This document shows positions 1-11,310 of a stretch of 64,000 nucleotides of DNA, piece by piece (position 1 is the first letter of the stretch; each line of letters opens with the position of its first letter). The notes under the pieces are model-generated. The model was not told where the DNA came from and did not search any database. It saw only the letters and a list, made by a program, of their open reading frames with translations. The stretch is taken from the NCBI GenBank assembly GCA_022747635.1, contig JAKTNV010000041.1, forward strand, positions 3,121,001 through 3,185,000. Direction: 5' to 3'. The position numbers and the translations under genes are program-made. Source of the DNA: Hetaerina americana (taxonomy: Eukaryota; Arthropoda; Insecta; Odonata; Calopterygidae).

Positions 1-1019
1 GGTATTAATACATTTGCCAAAATCACCGCTTAAGAGACCTCCTTCCAAATTATGCAAGGGCTTTCATCTGTAATTGTGCCACGTGTCTTGCCATGGTGGA
101 GGCCTGTCGTATAAATGGTTGTGTTTCAGTTTTATCCCCTTGTTTCGAATAAAAAATTACTAATTTATTAGGTGGATTAACTCTTGTTTTGAATGAACTC
201 TTTCTCCGACATGTATACAAATTGGCACGTAATTTTATGGATTATTGCTAAATATTTCTCCCTTTCCTCGACCGCTACCATATGCTACCTTATCAGTCAC
301 CCGTCACACCTGGTGCTTGCACTCCCTGCTCGGAGACCTTTATGGTAAATCGGGGGGTGTTTATGTCGATGTCACCAGCCATTTCAGTGCGAGATATTGA
401 TTAATTATTGCTGACATTCCACTTTAATTTCAATATGAGCGAATGTTTTACGGGATGTTTACCAGTGTTGACTGTATGTTAGAGAGATTTGACATGCCTG
501 TTAGAGGGATATAGCACGGGTATCTTCGCCAGTCTATTTCCCTCAACCTTTCACCGAAGCCTGTTGCCTATAGTGTTTCGAAGCTGCTTTGATAACTGGG
601 TCAGAGTTAAAGTCGTTCGATTACAATTCATCTACCACCTTACTTTAGGATAAATGAGCACGATATAAGAACTCTCTTTCGGTGAATTATCATTTGTTCA
701 ACAGACATTCGTCGCATTAGCTGAAGATCCTCTACTGCCCACGCAGACATTTCGAACGCTCCTTCTCCAAGTGGATATCATGTCACGCTGGATTTTTTAA
801 GGACAGCTTAAGATAAAGGTCACAAATCCTCGCCCTTATTGGAGGCTTTACGGAAAACCCGCATCACGAAAAATTAAAATCGGATGAATAAAATGTGGCA
901 TTTATGAAAAAAGATTAGAAGTAGACTTTTCGTGAATGTTTCCCCAAAAATGCACGTTAAGATAATAAACTTATAGATTTTGTTGTTAGAAGTAAGTGCT
1001 ATTTCGTTAGAGCTTGTGC
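1..1019. other. AT-rich anonymous sequence with a diverged repeat at its start
   Basis: No coding region is recognisable here. The first ~90 bases resemble 23810-23900, sharing 'aagagac' followed by 'cctt' and similar order throughout, so both are probably old copies of one dispersed repeat. Only by-eye alignment supports this. Confidence 0.3.
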
Positions 1020-1929
1020 TACACGGTCCGTACAAAAACTATCGGGACTGGTTGCAAAAATCAAAATCTATTCCAGTTATCTTTATAATTACTTAATAAT
1101 CTTCAAAATGCATTCCTCCTGCATCGATACATGCTTTGTTCGGCGCGTCTGCCACCTGCCCGCTGGAAGTCGGTATCCGATACAATGCTGAAAGCCTTTG
1201 TCGTCGCCGCTTGAACCGCCTGGATGGAGTCGCAGCGATATCCTTTGAGCTCCTTTTGAGTTATTTTTTGAAATAAAACCGTTGCTCAGAAAATCTTTAT
1301 CTTCCTGGACGCAGTTCAAAATTTCTTGCGAAGTTTCCACCCGCGACAGCTGTTTTTCCTTACTCAAGACTTTCGGCACCAGCTTCGCGCACACTTTCCT
1401 CATCGCAAGATCCTCTGTTACAATGGTGTGGACGGTTACGACTGAAAGGCCGGTCTCGTCACCGGTCTCGATGGTGAAACGCCTGTCAGAGTCCAAAACC
1501 TTTTTCACTTTGGCCACCTGGCCATCGGTTCGAGCGGTCGTCGGGCGTCCGACGCGGTGCTCGTCTTCGACGAGCTCTCGGCCATCCTTAAACATTTTGC
1601 GCCACTTAAAACCTCTTGAGCGGCTTAAGGCATCATCCCCATAAGCCTTTTTCATAAGTTCATGAGTCTACGATGCGGATTTACCGAGTTTGACGCAAAA
1701 CCTCACAGCGTAGCGTTGCTCGGCGGTGCGCTCCATGCTGGCGCGACGACACCACAAACAATCACACGACACAAAAATCCACCTCCTGTCTCAACGCATG
1801 CCCGGCGGTGACTGAACTAAAGTGCGCCTGAGTGGTGTGCGACCCCTCAATCGAGCCGACCGGTCGGACCCCCATCCTCCGCTCCGTTGAGGCTACAGCG
1901 AACCAGTCACGATACTTATTTTACGGACC

Positions 1930-1934
<5 letters not shown>
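1020..1934 (-). mobile_element. Internally deleted mariner-family transposon with both TIRs
   Basis: Left end 1020-1053 and right end 1901-1934 (read on the minus strand) form imperfect inverted repeats of about 34 bp. They start TACACGGTCCGT and TACAGGGTCCGT and both run into 'ACTGGTT'. The terminal TA fits the mariner TA target. At about 915 bp it is shorter than an autonomous mariner (~1.3 kb). The transposase inside is fused across a deletion, so the copy is non-autonomous. A sister copy in the same orientation starts at 63839 and runs off the window. The right TIR abuts a (TA)n tract, so the exact border is uncertain. Confidence 0.8.
1089..1736 (-). pseudogene. Mariner transposase pseudogene, catalytic core deleted
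   Basis: The best start is the ATG at 1734-1736, which opens a typical mariner N-terminus (FCVKLGKSAS). An in-frame TAG follows at 1668-1670. Reading resumes through the HTH DNA-binding region (KKAYGDDALSRSR, then GRELVEDEHRVGRP) and the linker KVCAKLVPKVL to EDKDFLSN near 1280. At that point an intact mariner would enter its first catalytic block (TGDETW). Instead the sequence jumps to the C-terminal end of a transposase (ATTKAF and the GGMHFEDY region in another frame). None of the three catalytic aspartates is in its proper context. This is a dead remnant that retains only DNA-binding sequence. Confidence 0.8.

Positions 1935-1969
<35 letters not shown>
1933..1969. repeat. (TA)n microsatellite
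   Basis: An uninterrupted TA tract of about 37 bp lies between the mariner TIR and a LINE 3' end. Confidence 0.95.
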
Positions 1970-1973
<4 letters not shown>

Positions 1974-2558
1974 TTTATTTATTTATTTAGGTAATCTACC
2001 GGTTAAGGTAGGTTTTTGGATGGACATAATTACTAATTAAATAATTTGTGGCCCCTAGCAACACACAACATCCTACTTTACATGAGGTCCCTCTTCAGCT
2101 CTGAGTACTTTCTTCCTCCCTTCATGCCGTCCAACATCCCTATCCTGTTCTTTCCCTTTCCTCGTTTGCCTAACATTCTCCCCTCTATTACAGTCTTCAA
2201 CATCCCGCTGCCGGTCAATACCCCCTTCATCCACTTTTCCTGCCTGCATAGGATTGCTCCCAGCAAACTCCTCTCTTCGCCCAACATACCAAGTACTTAC
2301 TCGTTTGTTTTCTTCTCTGTCCATTTAACCTTCTCCATTCTTCTCCACACCCACATTTCAAAAGCCTCCAACCTACGTCTATCCTGCTTCAATGACCACG
2401 TTTCCGCACCGTGCATAGCTACGCTCCACATCAAAGTTTTTACGAGTCTTTTCCTAACATCCTTACTCAACGTCCCTGTCATCAACTCCCTCCTCCTTGA
2501 GAAAGCCTCTTTGCCTAGCGCAATTCTTCTCCTTACGTCCCTACCACATTGACCGTGT

Positions 2559-2560
<2 letters not shown>
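1970..2560 (-). mobile_element. LINE 3'-terminal fragment (EEP/'FADDQA' family)
   Basis: On the minus strand this encodes the extreme C-terminus of a non-LTR retrotransposon polyprotein: [33 protein letters not shown], then [19 protein letters not shown] and KTNE. These are hallmarks of the post-RT region of LINEs with a 'GVRQGCPLSPLLFN' RT. A frame shift follows KTNE, and the tail continues as EERSLLGAILCRQEKW. The 3' non-coding end carries 'CCGGTAGATTACCT', shared with the copies at 36395 and 42590. Everything upstream of the C-terminus is missing (5' truncation). Both edges abut (TA)n. Confidence 0.85.
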
Positions 2561-2614
<54 letters not shown>

Positions 2615-2624
2615 GTATATGTAT

Positions 2625-2710
<86 letters not shown>

Positions 2711-2714
2711 GTAT

Positions 2715-2766
<52 letters not shown>

Positions 2767-2786
2767 GTATATATATATGTATATGT
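2561..2786. repeat. Compound (TA)n/(TATG)n microsatellite
   Basis: About 226 bp of TA repeats are interrupted by GTATATGTAT motifs at several places. The repeat gives meaningless Tyr-Ile open frames on both strands. It separates the LINE fragment from the PLE inverted duplication. Confidence 0.95.
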
Positions 2787-3021
2787 AACACACAAAAAGA
2801 GACTCACTATTTTTCGAATTTTCGGTGGTCGTTCCCACCTTTATCAAGGAAGAGAGGGAAAGAACTGAAGGGAATACGAGGGCTGGAGCGATGGATGGAA
2901 GGGGAAGGTGGGGAGGGAATTCCGAAGGGACGGGTATGGAGGGGCAGCGTTAGAAGGGTGGGGAAAATGTAGAAGGTGATGGGGGTGGAAGGGGGATGAA
3001 AATATAATTAGAGCAGGGTAA

Positions 3022-3642
3022 TTAGTGCCTAATATTAATTCCTGGCCAGTTCCAGGACTCCAAAAGCCAGATGAAGGATTGCTCCAGTGTTTTCAGTTTC
3101 AGAGGAGGATCAGAGGGTGGGAGGGATGCTATGATGGATACACTATAGCATTTATCAAAGGGAGTGTTGTGTTCGGAGGCGTGTTTGGGGATAGGGAGCA
3201 TGTCAATTAAGGAAGAGTTTTTGCATGAGGCTCGGTGGTTGTTGATTCTGATATTGAGGGGTGTGGTGGTTTGCCCAATATAATAGGCAGGGCAAAGTTG
3301 GCACTTCAGAAGGTACACTACATTGCTAGAAGTGCAAGTAGAGGAGGGAATTGGTGGGAGAGAGTTAAAAAGCGGGTGGGAGAGGGATGGGATTTTGGTT
3401 TTGAAAATAGGGCATGTTTTACATCTGGGTTTATTGCATGGCGTTGGAGTGGTTTTAGGACGGGTTGGGGATTTAAGGAGTGGATTTGTTGATTTGAGGA
3501 GATCGGATAGGTTGGCGGGGCGTTTGAAAGTAACTGAGGGGCATTTGGGAAAAAGGTTGGCGGTGGCATCCGGATTCCGAAAACATACGTACACTCCCAA
3601 ACCTTCCTCCACCGCGGAACCCCACCCTCTCTCAATGTGCAC
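3022..3642 (-). pseudogene. PLE GIY-YIG endonuclease domain, 5'-truncated
   Basis: A 206-codon open frame encodes the C-terminal endonuclease of a Penelope-like retroelement. A cysteine cluster CNKPRCKTC sits at about residues 69-77. The GIY-YIG pair follows as VVYLL...AYYIGQ at about 108-124, then LNIRINNHR with the expected arginine. Near the C-terminus, LEQSFIWLLESWNWPG supplies the usual acidic residue. The domain should nick target DNA to prime reverse transcription. The RT that normally precedes it is absent, so the element cannot mobilise itself. The open frame starts within the linker, and its nominal start codon is probably not biological. Confidence 0.85.
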
Positions 3643-3855
3643 AACATACTCCCGGGCTTAGAATCTATACGATCAATCCTGAAAGACCTCTACCCTATCC
3701 TAAAAAATCATAATGCCTTTGATAAATGCTATAGTGTATCCATCATAGCATCCCTCCCACCCTCTGATCCTCCTCTGAAACTGAAAACACTGGAGCAATC
3801 CTTCATCTGGCTTTTGGAGTCCTGGAACTGGCCAGGAATTAATATTAGGCACTAA
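3640..3855 (+). pseudogene. PLE C-terminal remnant with endonuclease core deleted
   Basis: The frame reads LPGLESIRSILKDLYPILKN, typical of the linker between PLE RT and GIY-YIG. It then jumps to FDKCYSVSIIASLPPSD and ends in SWNWPGINIRH, identical to the end of the opposite-strand copy. The cysteine cluster and GIY-YIG core are missing. It forms the right arm of the inverted duplication. Confidence 0.75.
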
Positions 3856-4166
3856 TTACCCTGCTCTAATTATATTTTCATCCCCCTTCCACCCCCATCA
3901 CCTTCTACATTTTCCCCACCCTTCTAACGCTGCCCCTCCATACCCGTCCCTTCGGAATTCCCTCCCCACCTTCCCCTTCCATCCATCGCTCCAGCCCTCG
4001 TATTCCCTTCAGTTCTGTCCCTCTCTTCCTTGATAAAGGTGGGAACGACCACCGAAAATTCGAAAAATAGTGAGTCTCTTTTTTTGTGTTTCTGTGTTTT
4101 TGTCTGTGTCCACTAGTGCTAAGTGTTATACATTATTATTCACGTCCGTGAGAATTTCAAAAAGTG

Positions 4167-4168
<2 letters not shown>

Positions 4169-4260
<92 letters not shown>

Positions 4261-4284
4261 ATATATATATACATATATATATAC

Positions 4285-4332
<48 letters not shown>

Positions 4333-4340
4333 ACATACAT

Positions 4341-4374
<34 letters not shown>

Positions 4375-4484
4375 ACATACATATATATACATATATATAT
4401 ATACATACATATATATACATATATATATATATGCATCTATATATATATGCATATATATATGTATGCATATATATATATATATAT
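4169..4484. repeat. Compound (TA)n/(TACA)n microsatellite
   Basis: About 316 bp of TA repeats with regular TACATA and GCATAT interruptions. It flanks the PLE inverted duplication on its right, mirroring the tract at 2561-2786. Confidence 0.95.
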
Positions 4485-5630
4485 TCAAGCAAGTAATAGC
4501 ACGAGCCCATGCAAATACAAATGCGCTAGATGTCTACCCAGGTGTTAATCTTTTCCTCGCTTGTAATTTGATTATTTTTGCTGTGTTGCTGACTTTGGTG
4601 CGTCACTCTTACACTTCCTGATTTCCAGGGGAAAGAACGAATATTTTTATCTATCTCCCTTATCTCATCATATGTCTAGTCTGATCTACCTAAATCATAC
4701 GCGGCCAATATAGTAGTTTCTTTGGTGTTATTGTCAAAATCGTTTTGTTCTGAACATTTGTAAAAGTCTAAGTCTCGCCTCTTTCCCTTTGCCTCTTAAA
4801 ATTCTCCTAGCCGAAATCCTCTTATTCTTGTCACACTCATCTTCTTACTGTAACTTAATTTGACGAATTGATCGCTCTTCTATTGACTTGAGGAAACTAC
4901 TTCCTATATATGAGTTAATGTCTTCAGCAAAATTCTTCAGTGGTCTAATAGGCAGTCCTCGACAACACCCTCGGAGTAACAGTACTTTTGAATTCCTTTC
5001 CTTTTTGACACAGGGAAGGGAACCGCCCCGGCGTTCCTGGCAGTCGACGAGAGTGTGATACATACCAATGTGCAGACGGAGCTCAATTTTTCTCAGCCTA
5101 AATTCCTTCCCACCTTCCATTCAGAACCCTTCTTCCACTCCACCTCGCCGTTTAAGTCCCCAAGGGGCATAATAGCCCCAATCCCGCAGCACCCCTTTAC
5201 TCTCAGACAGCACCGCGAAACACCCTCGACGGAGCGCCGTCGCGCACGAGTCACGCACCAGGGGGAGCGAGAGTAGTCCGGAGTGCACTCCCTCACGCGC
5301 GAGTGAACGAACGAGGGACCCCCCGGAGGCTCCCGACTCGGAGGGCGGGGGTGTGCAGTCATCACCCCCCCTTCAACCCTATCCGTACGCCGGCGGGATG
5401 CTAAAGGCCCTGGAGTGGCACCCGCCGAATCACGCATCACTTCTTTAATGCCGGAAAAGGGAGAGAGCACTAAACCCCCCAACCACATGCACCCCCACAC
5501 CCTGAGAAAAACACGCGTGACAATTCTTTGCTACGCGAATCACACCCTCGCAGCAAATGACACCATCGTACCTTGGTTCCAAGGTCAACCTCAGGAAATG
5601 TCATCTTGAAAATAGAATAAGAAACACTTT
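4485..5630. other. Anonymous sequence, GC-rich from about 5140 to 5520
   Basis: I recognise nothing in 4485-5040. From about 5140 the sequence becomes GC- and CpG-rich, with open frames on both strands that look like compositional artefacts. Confidence 0.4.
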
Positions 5631-5634
5631 ATAT

Positions 5635-5880
5635 CTGCATAATGTACTATAAAAATGCCCGGCGATCCATCAAAGAGGTGTGTGGCAGGGGTGGAAAGCA
5701 CCAGGAGGAATGGACTGAGGGCGAGGGAGATGAAGAGGCTACAATGGGTGATGGAAGGAAAAATATCCTCCAAAAATCCCCGAAAACAAAGTGCGAGACG
5801 GTCAACTGACCCCTGCGTAAACAGCACCGCACATGCAAGCGCTAAACCCCGTTTCAAACAAATTTGAATTATAACCACCA
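5635..5880 (-). repeat. CR1-type LINE 3'-end fragment
   Basis: The block 'gtgtgtggcagg' followed by 'aaagcaccaggaggaa' and a polypurine stretch matches the reverse complement of the CR1 3' UTR at 61880-61960. Only the non-coding tail region is present. Confidence 0.6.
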
Positions 5881-5924
5881 AAGAAGCTCGCTCAATACAT
5901 AGGGGGGACGGAATTGAACATAGA

Positions 5925-6730
5925 CTGCCTTGGGGAGAACATATCGGGTCAATATGCGGATCCGCTTAAAAAAAAAACTCGGCGTCATTAATCAGGTGGT
6001 GGGGAAATTTAAAGAGAAAGTCAAAGAGGGGTGTCCTTTAGCTCTAGTTAGACTTAATTTGGAATATGCATCAAATATTTGGGATCCTTGGGTGAAAGTT
6101 TGGCAAGAAGAATTAAATAAAGTTCAACGAAAATACGCCAGATTCGTTATAAATCGTTAGAGTATGAAGAGGAGTGAGACGAGGCCTTTAAGGGGAATTG
6201 GGCTGGGGGACACTTTAGATTCGAAAGAAAAGAGCCAAGCATAGACTTTTAGAAAGATTCAGAGTAAACGATTTTAACAATGACACTGAATGAATTATTA
6301 GCTTCCCGAACAATTTAGGTAGACCAGACCATGAAGGTAAGATAAGGGAGGTATAACACAGGACAGATACATGTAAATACTTGTTTTTTCCTCGGAAAAT
6401 CAGGAAATGCAGTCATAGGAAACCGAAGTCACTATTGAAATATATAAGACATTTGATTTACAAGTTAGGACAAGATTAAACGCATCGTAGACATAAGGTA
6501 TATTTGTGGGTGCATTATTTAATTCTAAGTATACATTTATGTATTTTGTATGCGTGTAAGTTAAAAAGGTTTTCGGTTGAGTATCGCATTTGCCTCCGTG
6601 GGTGTGCATTTACTTCAATTTGTTGGTTTTACATGTGATTTTATTTTTCTTTCAAGGGTGGCGACTTAACACCCTCCGCCACACGCCCATGGCTTGCGGA
6701 GTATTATGCTGATGTAGATATCAAAGACTG
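5925..6730 (+). mobile_element. CR1-type LINE C-terminal and 3'-end fragment
   Basis: The plus-strand frame at 5930-6160 contains KKLGVINQVVGKF, then LALVRLNLEYASNIWDP and ELNKVQRKYARFV. This is the C-terminal domain found in the CR1 copies at 15.5 and 61.3 kb (RPHLEYA...IWDP, LDRVQRRGARFV). The frame stops at 6158-6160. The CR1 tail lies at 6655-6725, with 'acaccctccgccacacgccc' and then 'gtattatgctgatgtagat'. Several substitutions and stops mark it as an old, 5'-truncated copy. Confidence 0.75.
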
Positions 6731-6952
6731 CCACCAAACCTTTATAAGTCACACAGATCTAGATAGCAATATGGAAGGGGATGACATCAAACACACCAAG
6801 CAAGTCATGCACCTCTTGGTCCCTGCCCGTGACGCCGGAGATAGAAGTGGAGCCCTGCTAATGGCTCGATTCATGACTTCTGATGATGATCAAGTGTTCT
6901 ATTTTGTGCACTCTGCAGTTGCGAAGAATCTTGTCGATGCATTTCTTGAAAT

Positions 6953-7884
6953 ACAGGAATGGACTCCCCGAATGGACTCGCTGGACGGGTGAATTTAAAA
7001 TAAACCAACCAGGATAATTAAAAAGGGTTTTATTTTTGAAAAATACATCACATCCAATGCAATTTTATTTTTATTAGGGTTTTGAAAATCATTTCATTCA
7101 GGTGACGACTTTGGTGAGCGAAGCACATGCTGAGTCATTTAAAAATGTTTTCGTAAACTCTTCTCGCCATATCTTGCGTTTTCCTGGCGATGGCATATGT
7201 AATTGCCCCCTTAAGAGCTCCAAAGGTCCTTGGTCGAATTTTTAAATCGAGGCTTCGTGATTTTCCCTAAGGAAAAAGTCTCATGGGCTCATGTCCGGGC
7301 TGCGAGGGGGCCACGGAACATCCCCTCGTAAGGAGATTAGGTGGCCGGGAAATTGTTCTTGCAGGATTTGGCGTGAACGACGGGCGGTATGAGAAATGGC
7401 ACCATCCTGTTCAAACCAAAAGGCTTCTGTGTCATATTCCTCACCATACTCTTCCATTTTGGGGAGTAAAAAGTTCTCCAGCATCTGACAATAGCACACA
7501 GAGTTCACAGTAACAGTTGAACCTCAAGATTTAAAAAAACTAAGGCCCAATAATGCCTATGGGGGACACAGCACACTCAACTGTTATTTTGGGGCTGTGA
7601 AGAGGTCTCGGGTGAAGTTCGCGAAGGTTGCCAGTCACCCAGTGACGAACATTGCGCTTATTTACTGAGCCGGAGAGGTGAAAATGCGCTTCATCGCTAG
7701 ACCACAGCGCCCTCTGCATCACTGCCACACTATTATTGTTTTTAAAGAACGTTTCTACCACAAAGCCTCGATTCTCACCACCCCACTGCATGGTACATAT
7801 TCATAATTAAGTCGTTTCCCTCAGCTAACGCCACCACTCCGATAATTTAGCTTCACGATCTTTCAGTATGCTTCACCCTGTATA
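6953..7884 (-). mobile_element. Tc1/mariner-superfamily element, decayed
   Basis: Minus-strand reading gives DEAHFHLSGSVNKRNVRHW and then VECAVSPIGIIGP. A further frame gives FWFEQDGAISHTARRSRQIL, then LRGDVPWPPRSPDMSP. The EQDGA and SPDxSP blocks correspond to the second and third catalytic regions of a DDE/D transposase, as in arthropod Tc3-like proteins. Frameshifts separate the blocks. The right end rc (TATACAGGGTGAAGC) and left end (ATACAGGAATGGACT) resemble each other and the left end of the copy at 46374, which reads TATACAGGGTGGAGC. They are therefore likely TIRs. Confidence 0.75.
7070..7800 (-). pseudogene. Tc3-like/mariner-like transposase pseudogene
   Basis: This is the coding part of the element above. 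Blocks in order are: W.GGENRGFVVETFFKNN near 7790-7740, DEAHFHLSG with the first catalytic-type aspartate near 7710, EQDGAISHTA near 7400 with the second, and SPDMSP near 7285. The 3' part carries the degraded helix 'HMCFAH...HLNEM-like' and ends near 7080. At least two frameshifts separate the DEAHFHLSG and EQDGA blocks and disrupt the sequence after SPDMSP. The N-terminal HTH region was not found. It is non-functional. Confidence 0.7.
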
Positions 7885-8229
7885 TAATAATTCAGTATTT
7901 TACATATACTACACTTCCCCCAATTTCAATGTATCTTGAATAAAGGAGCCCAAAATCATCAAATTGCCAAATTAGCACCTCTTGTGCGCCGCACATATGT
8001 GACATCGTGAAGATAGCGTGGAACTGGCGAAAACATTGCGCGGTGGTGGAGTGTATAGTCCCCCTCGTAAAGCCCCGGTCTCAGCATCTGTTCAGGAACA
8101 AAAAAAAAAACGCACTACGTATTCGACGCTTAAATATTCAACCAGTTGCCGTCCAAACCTATAATTTTTCGCAGAGACATCCTCCTCTTCTTTCTCCGCG
8201 AAAGTATTTGCAAATAAAAACCACTTCCA

Positions 8230-8480
8230 ATACCGTTGCAACCTCCCGCGCATGCGCGCACTCTCTCCTCCTCATTCCGTCGCTTTTGAATGCGTGCTCC
8301 ACGCTCGCTGGTGCGTGCTCATCCGAACGCGGGGACGGCCAAGCCTCCCCCCGGGGGCCGTCTCCGGCATTCATCCGCGACCCCCCTCCCCACTCTCACT
8401 CTCGCCGCCGCCGCCGGGGAGGGTGCAACCACCGAGGGGCAAACAACAAACCACCCCTCCGAGGGTGTCTCGAGCTGATT
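8230..8480. other. Short GC-rich/CpG-rich island
   Basis: A dense CpG and C-run segment in otherwise AT-rich DNA. Open frames occur on both strands, but none resembles a known family. It could be a CpG-rich promoter region or a repeat. Confidence 0.35.
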
Positions 8481-9162
8481 GGATGCGAAACTTTGTTGCG
8501 GTAGGATTAGCGAAAATGCCGATTAAAGTTAGTCGGTAAACTCTTATCATCTTCACGTGTCAGCATTCTTCCCTCCAGGAATAATTAATTAAATTATTTA
8601 ATAAAATGACATCATGTCGATTGAACCGGTAATAGACAATTACGCGAAACCAATAAGTTCTGCAGGTTTAATCAGACTGTGCGAATGGATGTGAGAGAAA
8701 GAGAGCGAGTGGTTTGAGAGAGAAGGCGGGTGGGTGGACTGATAAATAAAAAATTCCCTGACATTGGAACGTGACTCTCAAGAAAATGGAATATTCGAGG
8801 TACCAGGAACAGACGATAGAGCACAGAAAAATTGCAAGATTAACTAGTCCAGACGAAAGAACACGTCCATCCTACGCCTTCATCCTACGCCGCTAGCTCC
8901 AAGATAGTGCGTGGCAGGGGGTGTTGGGTTGCGTCCTAAGTAATTTCCATCCCAGTGGTCTCCATTTGTGTGAGAAGCGAAAAATTACTGGACACAATAA
9001 TCAACTTTGCAAGCTAATTTTCTCTTTCACTTACCATACCGGTATCGCATTTCCATGCAATATTACCATGGATTACAAACTTGACGTGGTGGAAGGGCCT
9101 GTACGTTCCGATGACCTCTGGAGATGTGCTGGCGGGAGCAATGATAATTGCTCCCGCTAAAT

Positions 9163-9320
9163 TGTTCCCCCCTCGCACCTGAGCAGTCTGAGACATCCAC
9201 AGTTGGCGGAGTAGCCTCCTGTCCCTCCAATCTATTCCTATTATCTGCAATATACTCATACACTGTTTTTCCCAATTCACTCTATCAAACTACTTTTCTA
9301 AATCTACGGAACAGGCCCTT
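9163..9320 (-). mobile_element. LINE RT fragment (EEP/'FADDQA' family)
   Basis: The minus strand encodes NWEKQCMSILQIIGIDWRDRR followed by a decayed QTAQVRGG. It matches the MEKQCISILQKIGIDWRERR segment of the larger copy at 43.6 kb. On + the shared DNA includes 'tctatcaaac' and 'aaatctacg(g/a)aacaggc'. It is truncated at both ends. Confidence 0.75.
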
Positions 9321-9724
9321 CCAGAAGGGCTTAATCCCCTGGCCTGGACTCCAGCCCTCGGCCTGCCCACTGGCGTCGTCCCCGCTGCCGATGGGTGACT
9401 GCCGCCACGCACTCACTCACCCGAGGGGACCACTTCACACCCTAAGGAGACGTATTGTACAGTTTATAACAAGGGCGAAACGATGTTTCTCCGCTATCCT
9501 TGGTAAACGTCTCCCTTCTCTTCCCCCCACCCCCCGCCTTTCCCCCTTGCTCCGCCCTTTCTTTCCCACCTTTCTCTCCCTCCCTCACACCTGCCACATC
9601 CACTCCCGTCATTCCGGAATCATAAATGTGTACAAGACGGCGCACAGCTTCATTTTGCTGCCTGATAATGGTGTCATGCATCGAAACCCGGTCATTAAAT
9701 GAATGTCATCAATTAGAAAAGTGC

Positions 9725-10065
9725 TACGATCACTTATTCATTTCTTTCGACTTCCACCACATCACGTCTGAAGCTACTTAATTTGTTCTTGCTCCATATC
9801 TTAACTCTTCCAAAGGTGTCACGACACTGGTACAAACTTGTTCATAACAACTTTTCACGCGCCTAACTGCTCTTCGTTGCACTCGATCTACTTCCAAAAT
9901 TAAACCTACCTCACGAGGATCATACCATACACATGCAGAGCATGCTCAAGGTGGAGCCCAACTGGCGTGAAATAAAAAAGCCCATTAACCCTCTCCTTAC
10001 ATTTCCCGAGGGACCTTTTTATGAATCCTAACTTGTTATGTGATAATCCGCAAATTTCCCTGAAT
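9725..10065 (-). mobile_element. CR1-type LINE C-terminal fragment
   Basis: Minus-strand frames give REICGLSHNKLGFIKRSLGK, then VGLHLEHALHVYGMILVR. After a frameshift they give LEVDRVQRRAVRRVKSCYEQ and VVTPLEELRYG. The order matches the CR1 C-terminal region (GRANKKLGFVKRVLGK; RPHLEYA; LDRVQRRGARFV). No RT domain is present. Confidence 0.75.
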
Positions 10066-10089
10066 ACAGTGCAATAGTAATATAATGGT

Positions 10090-11310
10090 GTGGCAGGTAC
10101 GAATGCCTGCGAGGGAGTGAGATGGAGTCGATGAGGTCGCGTGGAGGGGTCTGGGAGGGCACGTCCCCCACTGCCTCGCAGCCGGGGCATGACAGAGGGG
10201 GGGGGGGGTCGTCGTTGAAGGCGGCGGAGACGTCTCCTCCACCCCCTCTCCCCCAAGGGTCCCCGCCACAAGCGGCCCCCTTCGTGCCAATCTTCGCCCG
10301 CCCCCATCTCCGCCCCACGGCACGACTCCCGCATTCCTCTCGCCCGCGTCACCCCCCCGCCCTCTCTCGCCCCCTTTGTCTCCCCCCCCCCTTGTCATTT
10401 CGCTTAAGATGTGCCACGAGGCATTCAAACAAAAAACAAACAAACAAACACGCTCCCGCGGGGAAACACATACACGCCACAAGGGAAAGACAAACATTGC
10501 CCGGAAACCCTATCTGCGTCATTAATCATACAAAGTACTGCGTGTTACCCCGCCACCCTTCAAAGGGGTCGGGGAGGGAATGGACGGGTGAGGAGGCGGC
10601 AAGGGGCTGAGGGAAGGATTTTTCCCACTCCTCTCTTCCCTCTTTATCCTTCGACAGGACGCCATCGTCCGAAGACGTGGCGCCCCGCCTGAGGGCCGCG
10701 CGAACCTCGACTGAAAGCGAAAGCGGCCCGCGAGCATTCTCCCTCTTTCGCCTTCTTTTTTGTTCTTCCGCCGCAAATGACTCCCCTTCTGCCCCCGATG
10801 GACCCCTTGCCTCCACCCGCCCTTCAGAGCCTCGCCTTCCACCTCTCCCGACGCCCCTCGCACGCAACCCCTGCAAATGCCAATGCGGATTGCCCGGAAC
10901 CTCTTAGGCGCTCTTCACCCTTTTTAATCTTCGCAAGTATTTTATTCCTCGCTCTTCCCCAGCCTCCTCGCCCGGCTGCTTGCCATGGAAACGTTTGCAG
11001 ATGGTATCGCGCGCGCGGCCTCCACTCCCGTGCCCGACACCCGCCCCCGAGATTCCGATCTCCCGCCTCCGCGAAAGGCGAGAGCCGCCCGAAATTGACC
11101 CCGTTTGCCACAGCCATTGCCCTTTTGATCGCGCGCCGGCACGCGCTTCCGACAGCGAGATCCCCGCGCGGTGATAAGGACGATCATCAACCGAGTCCAC
11201 CGGCGGAGGCGGCGAATTTCTCAACAGGACTCTTAATTCCGCGGCATGAAAGGTGATTCCCTCCGACTCCGGCGGGAGTGGGAGTGGATGCTGGGGCCGC
11301 CCACACCTCG
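10090..11310. other. 1.2-kb GC-rich island, no recognised coding
   Basis: High GC and CpG content, with a G run near 10198-10208 and C runs near 10381. Overlapping open frames on both strands are Pro/Arg/Ala-rich and lack recognisable motifs, so I treat them as compositional. A host promoter or untranslated exon, or a GC-rich repeat, would fit. Confidence 0.4.

Larger units (their letters stand above)
2788..4090. mobile_element. Penelope-like element, inverted (head-to-head) duplication
   Basis: Two PLE 3' regions face away from each other. The minus-strand copy (2788-3642) holds the endonuclease. The plus-strand copy (about 3650-4090) keeps the RT-endonuclease linker and the final C-terminus. 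Left arm 2793-3161 and right arm 3716-4088 are near-perfect inverted repeats of about 370 bp, including the 3' UTR. Both outer edges end in sequence like 'gagtctctttt' and then reach (TA)n tracts. PLEs are known for partial tandem or inverted copies produced during integration, so this is probably one event or a template switch. Confidence 0.85.

Noticed and set aside
1282..1644. 120-codon plus-strand frame over the mariner fragment
   Set aside because: It is the antisense of the transposase pseudogene and has no family similarity of its own.
2297..2868. Several open frames of alternating Tyr/Ile on both strands
   Set aside because: They are direct translations of the (TA)n tract; only the LINE tail at one edge is real coding.
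4070..4621. Long Tyr/Ile/His-rich open frames
   Set aside because: Translation of the TA/TACA microsatellite, with no family similarity.
6771..6992. 73-codon frame starting MEGDDIKHTKQVMHLL
   Set aside because: No recognisable family. It lies between a CR1 tail and a Tc1/mariner end and runs into the latter, so it is probably chance.
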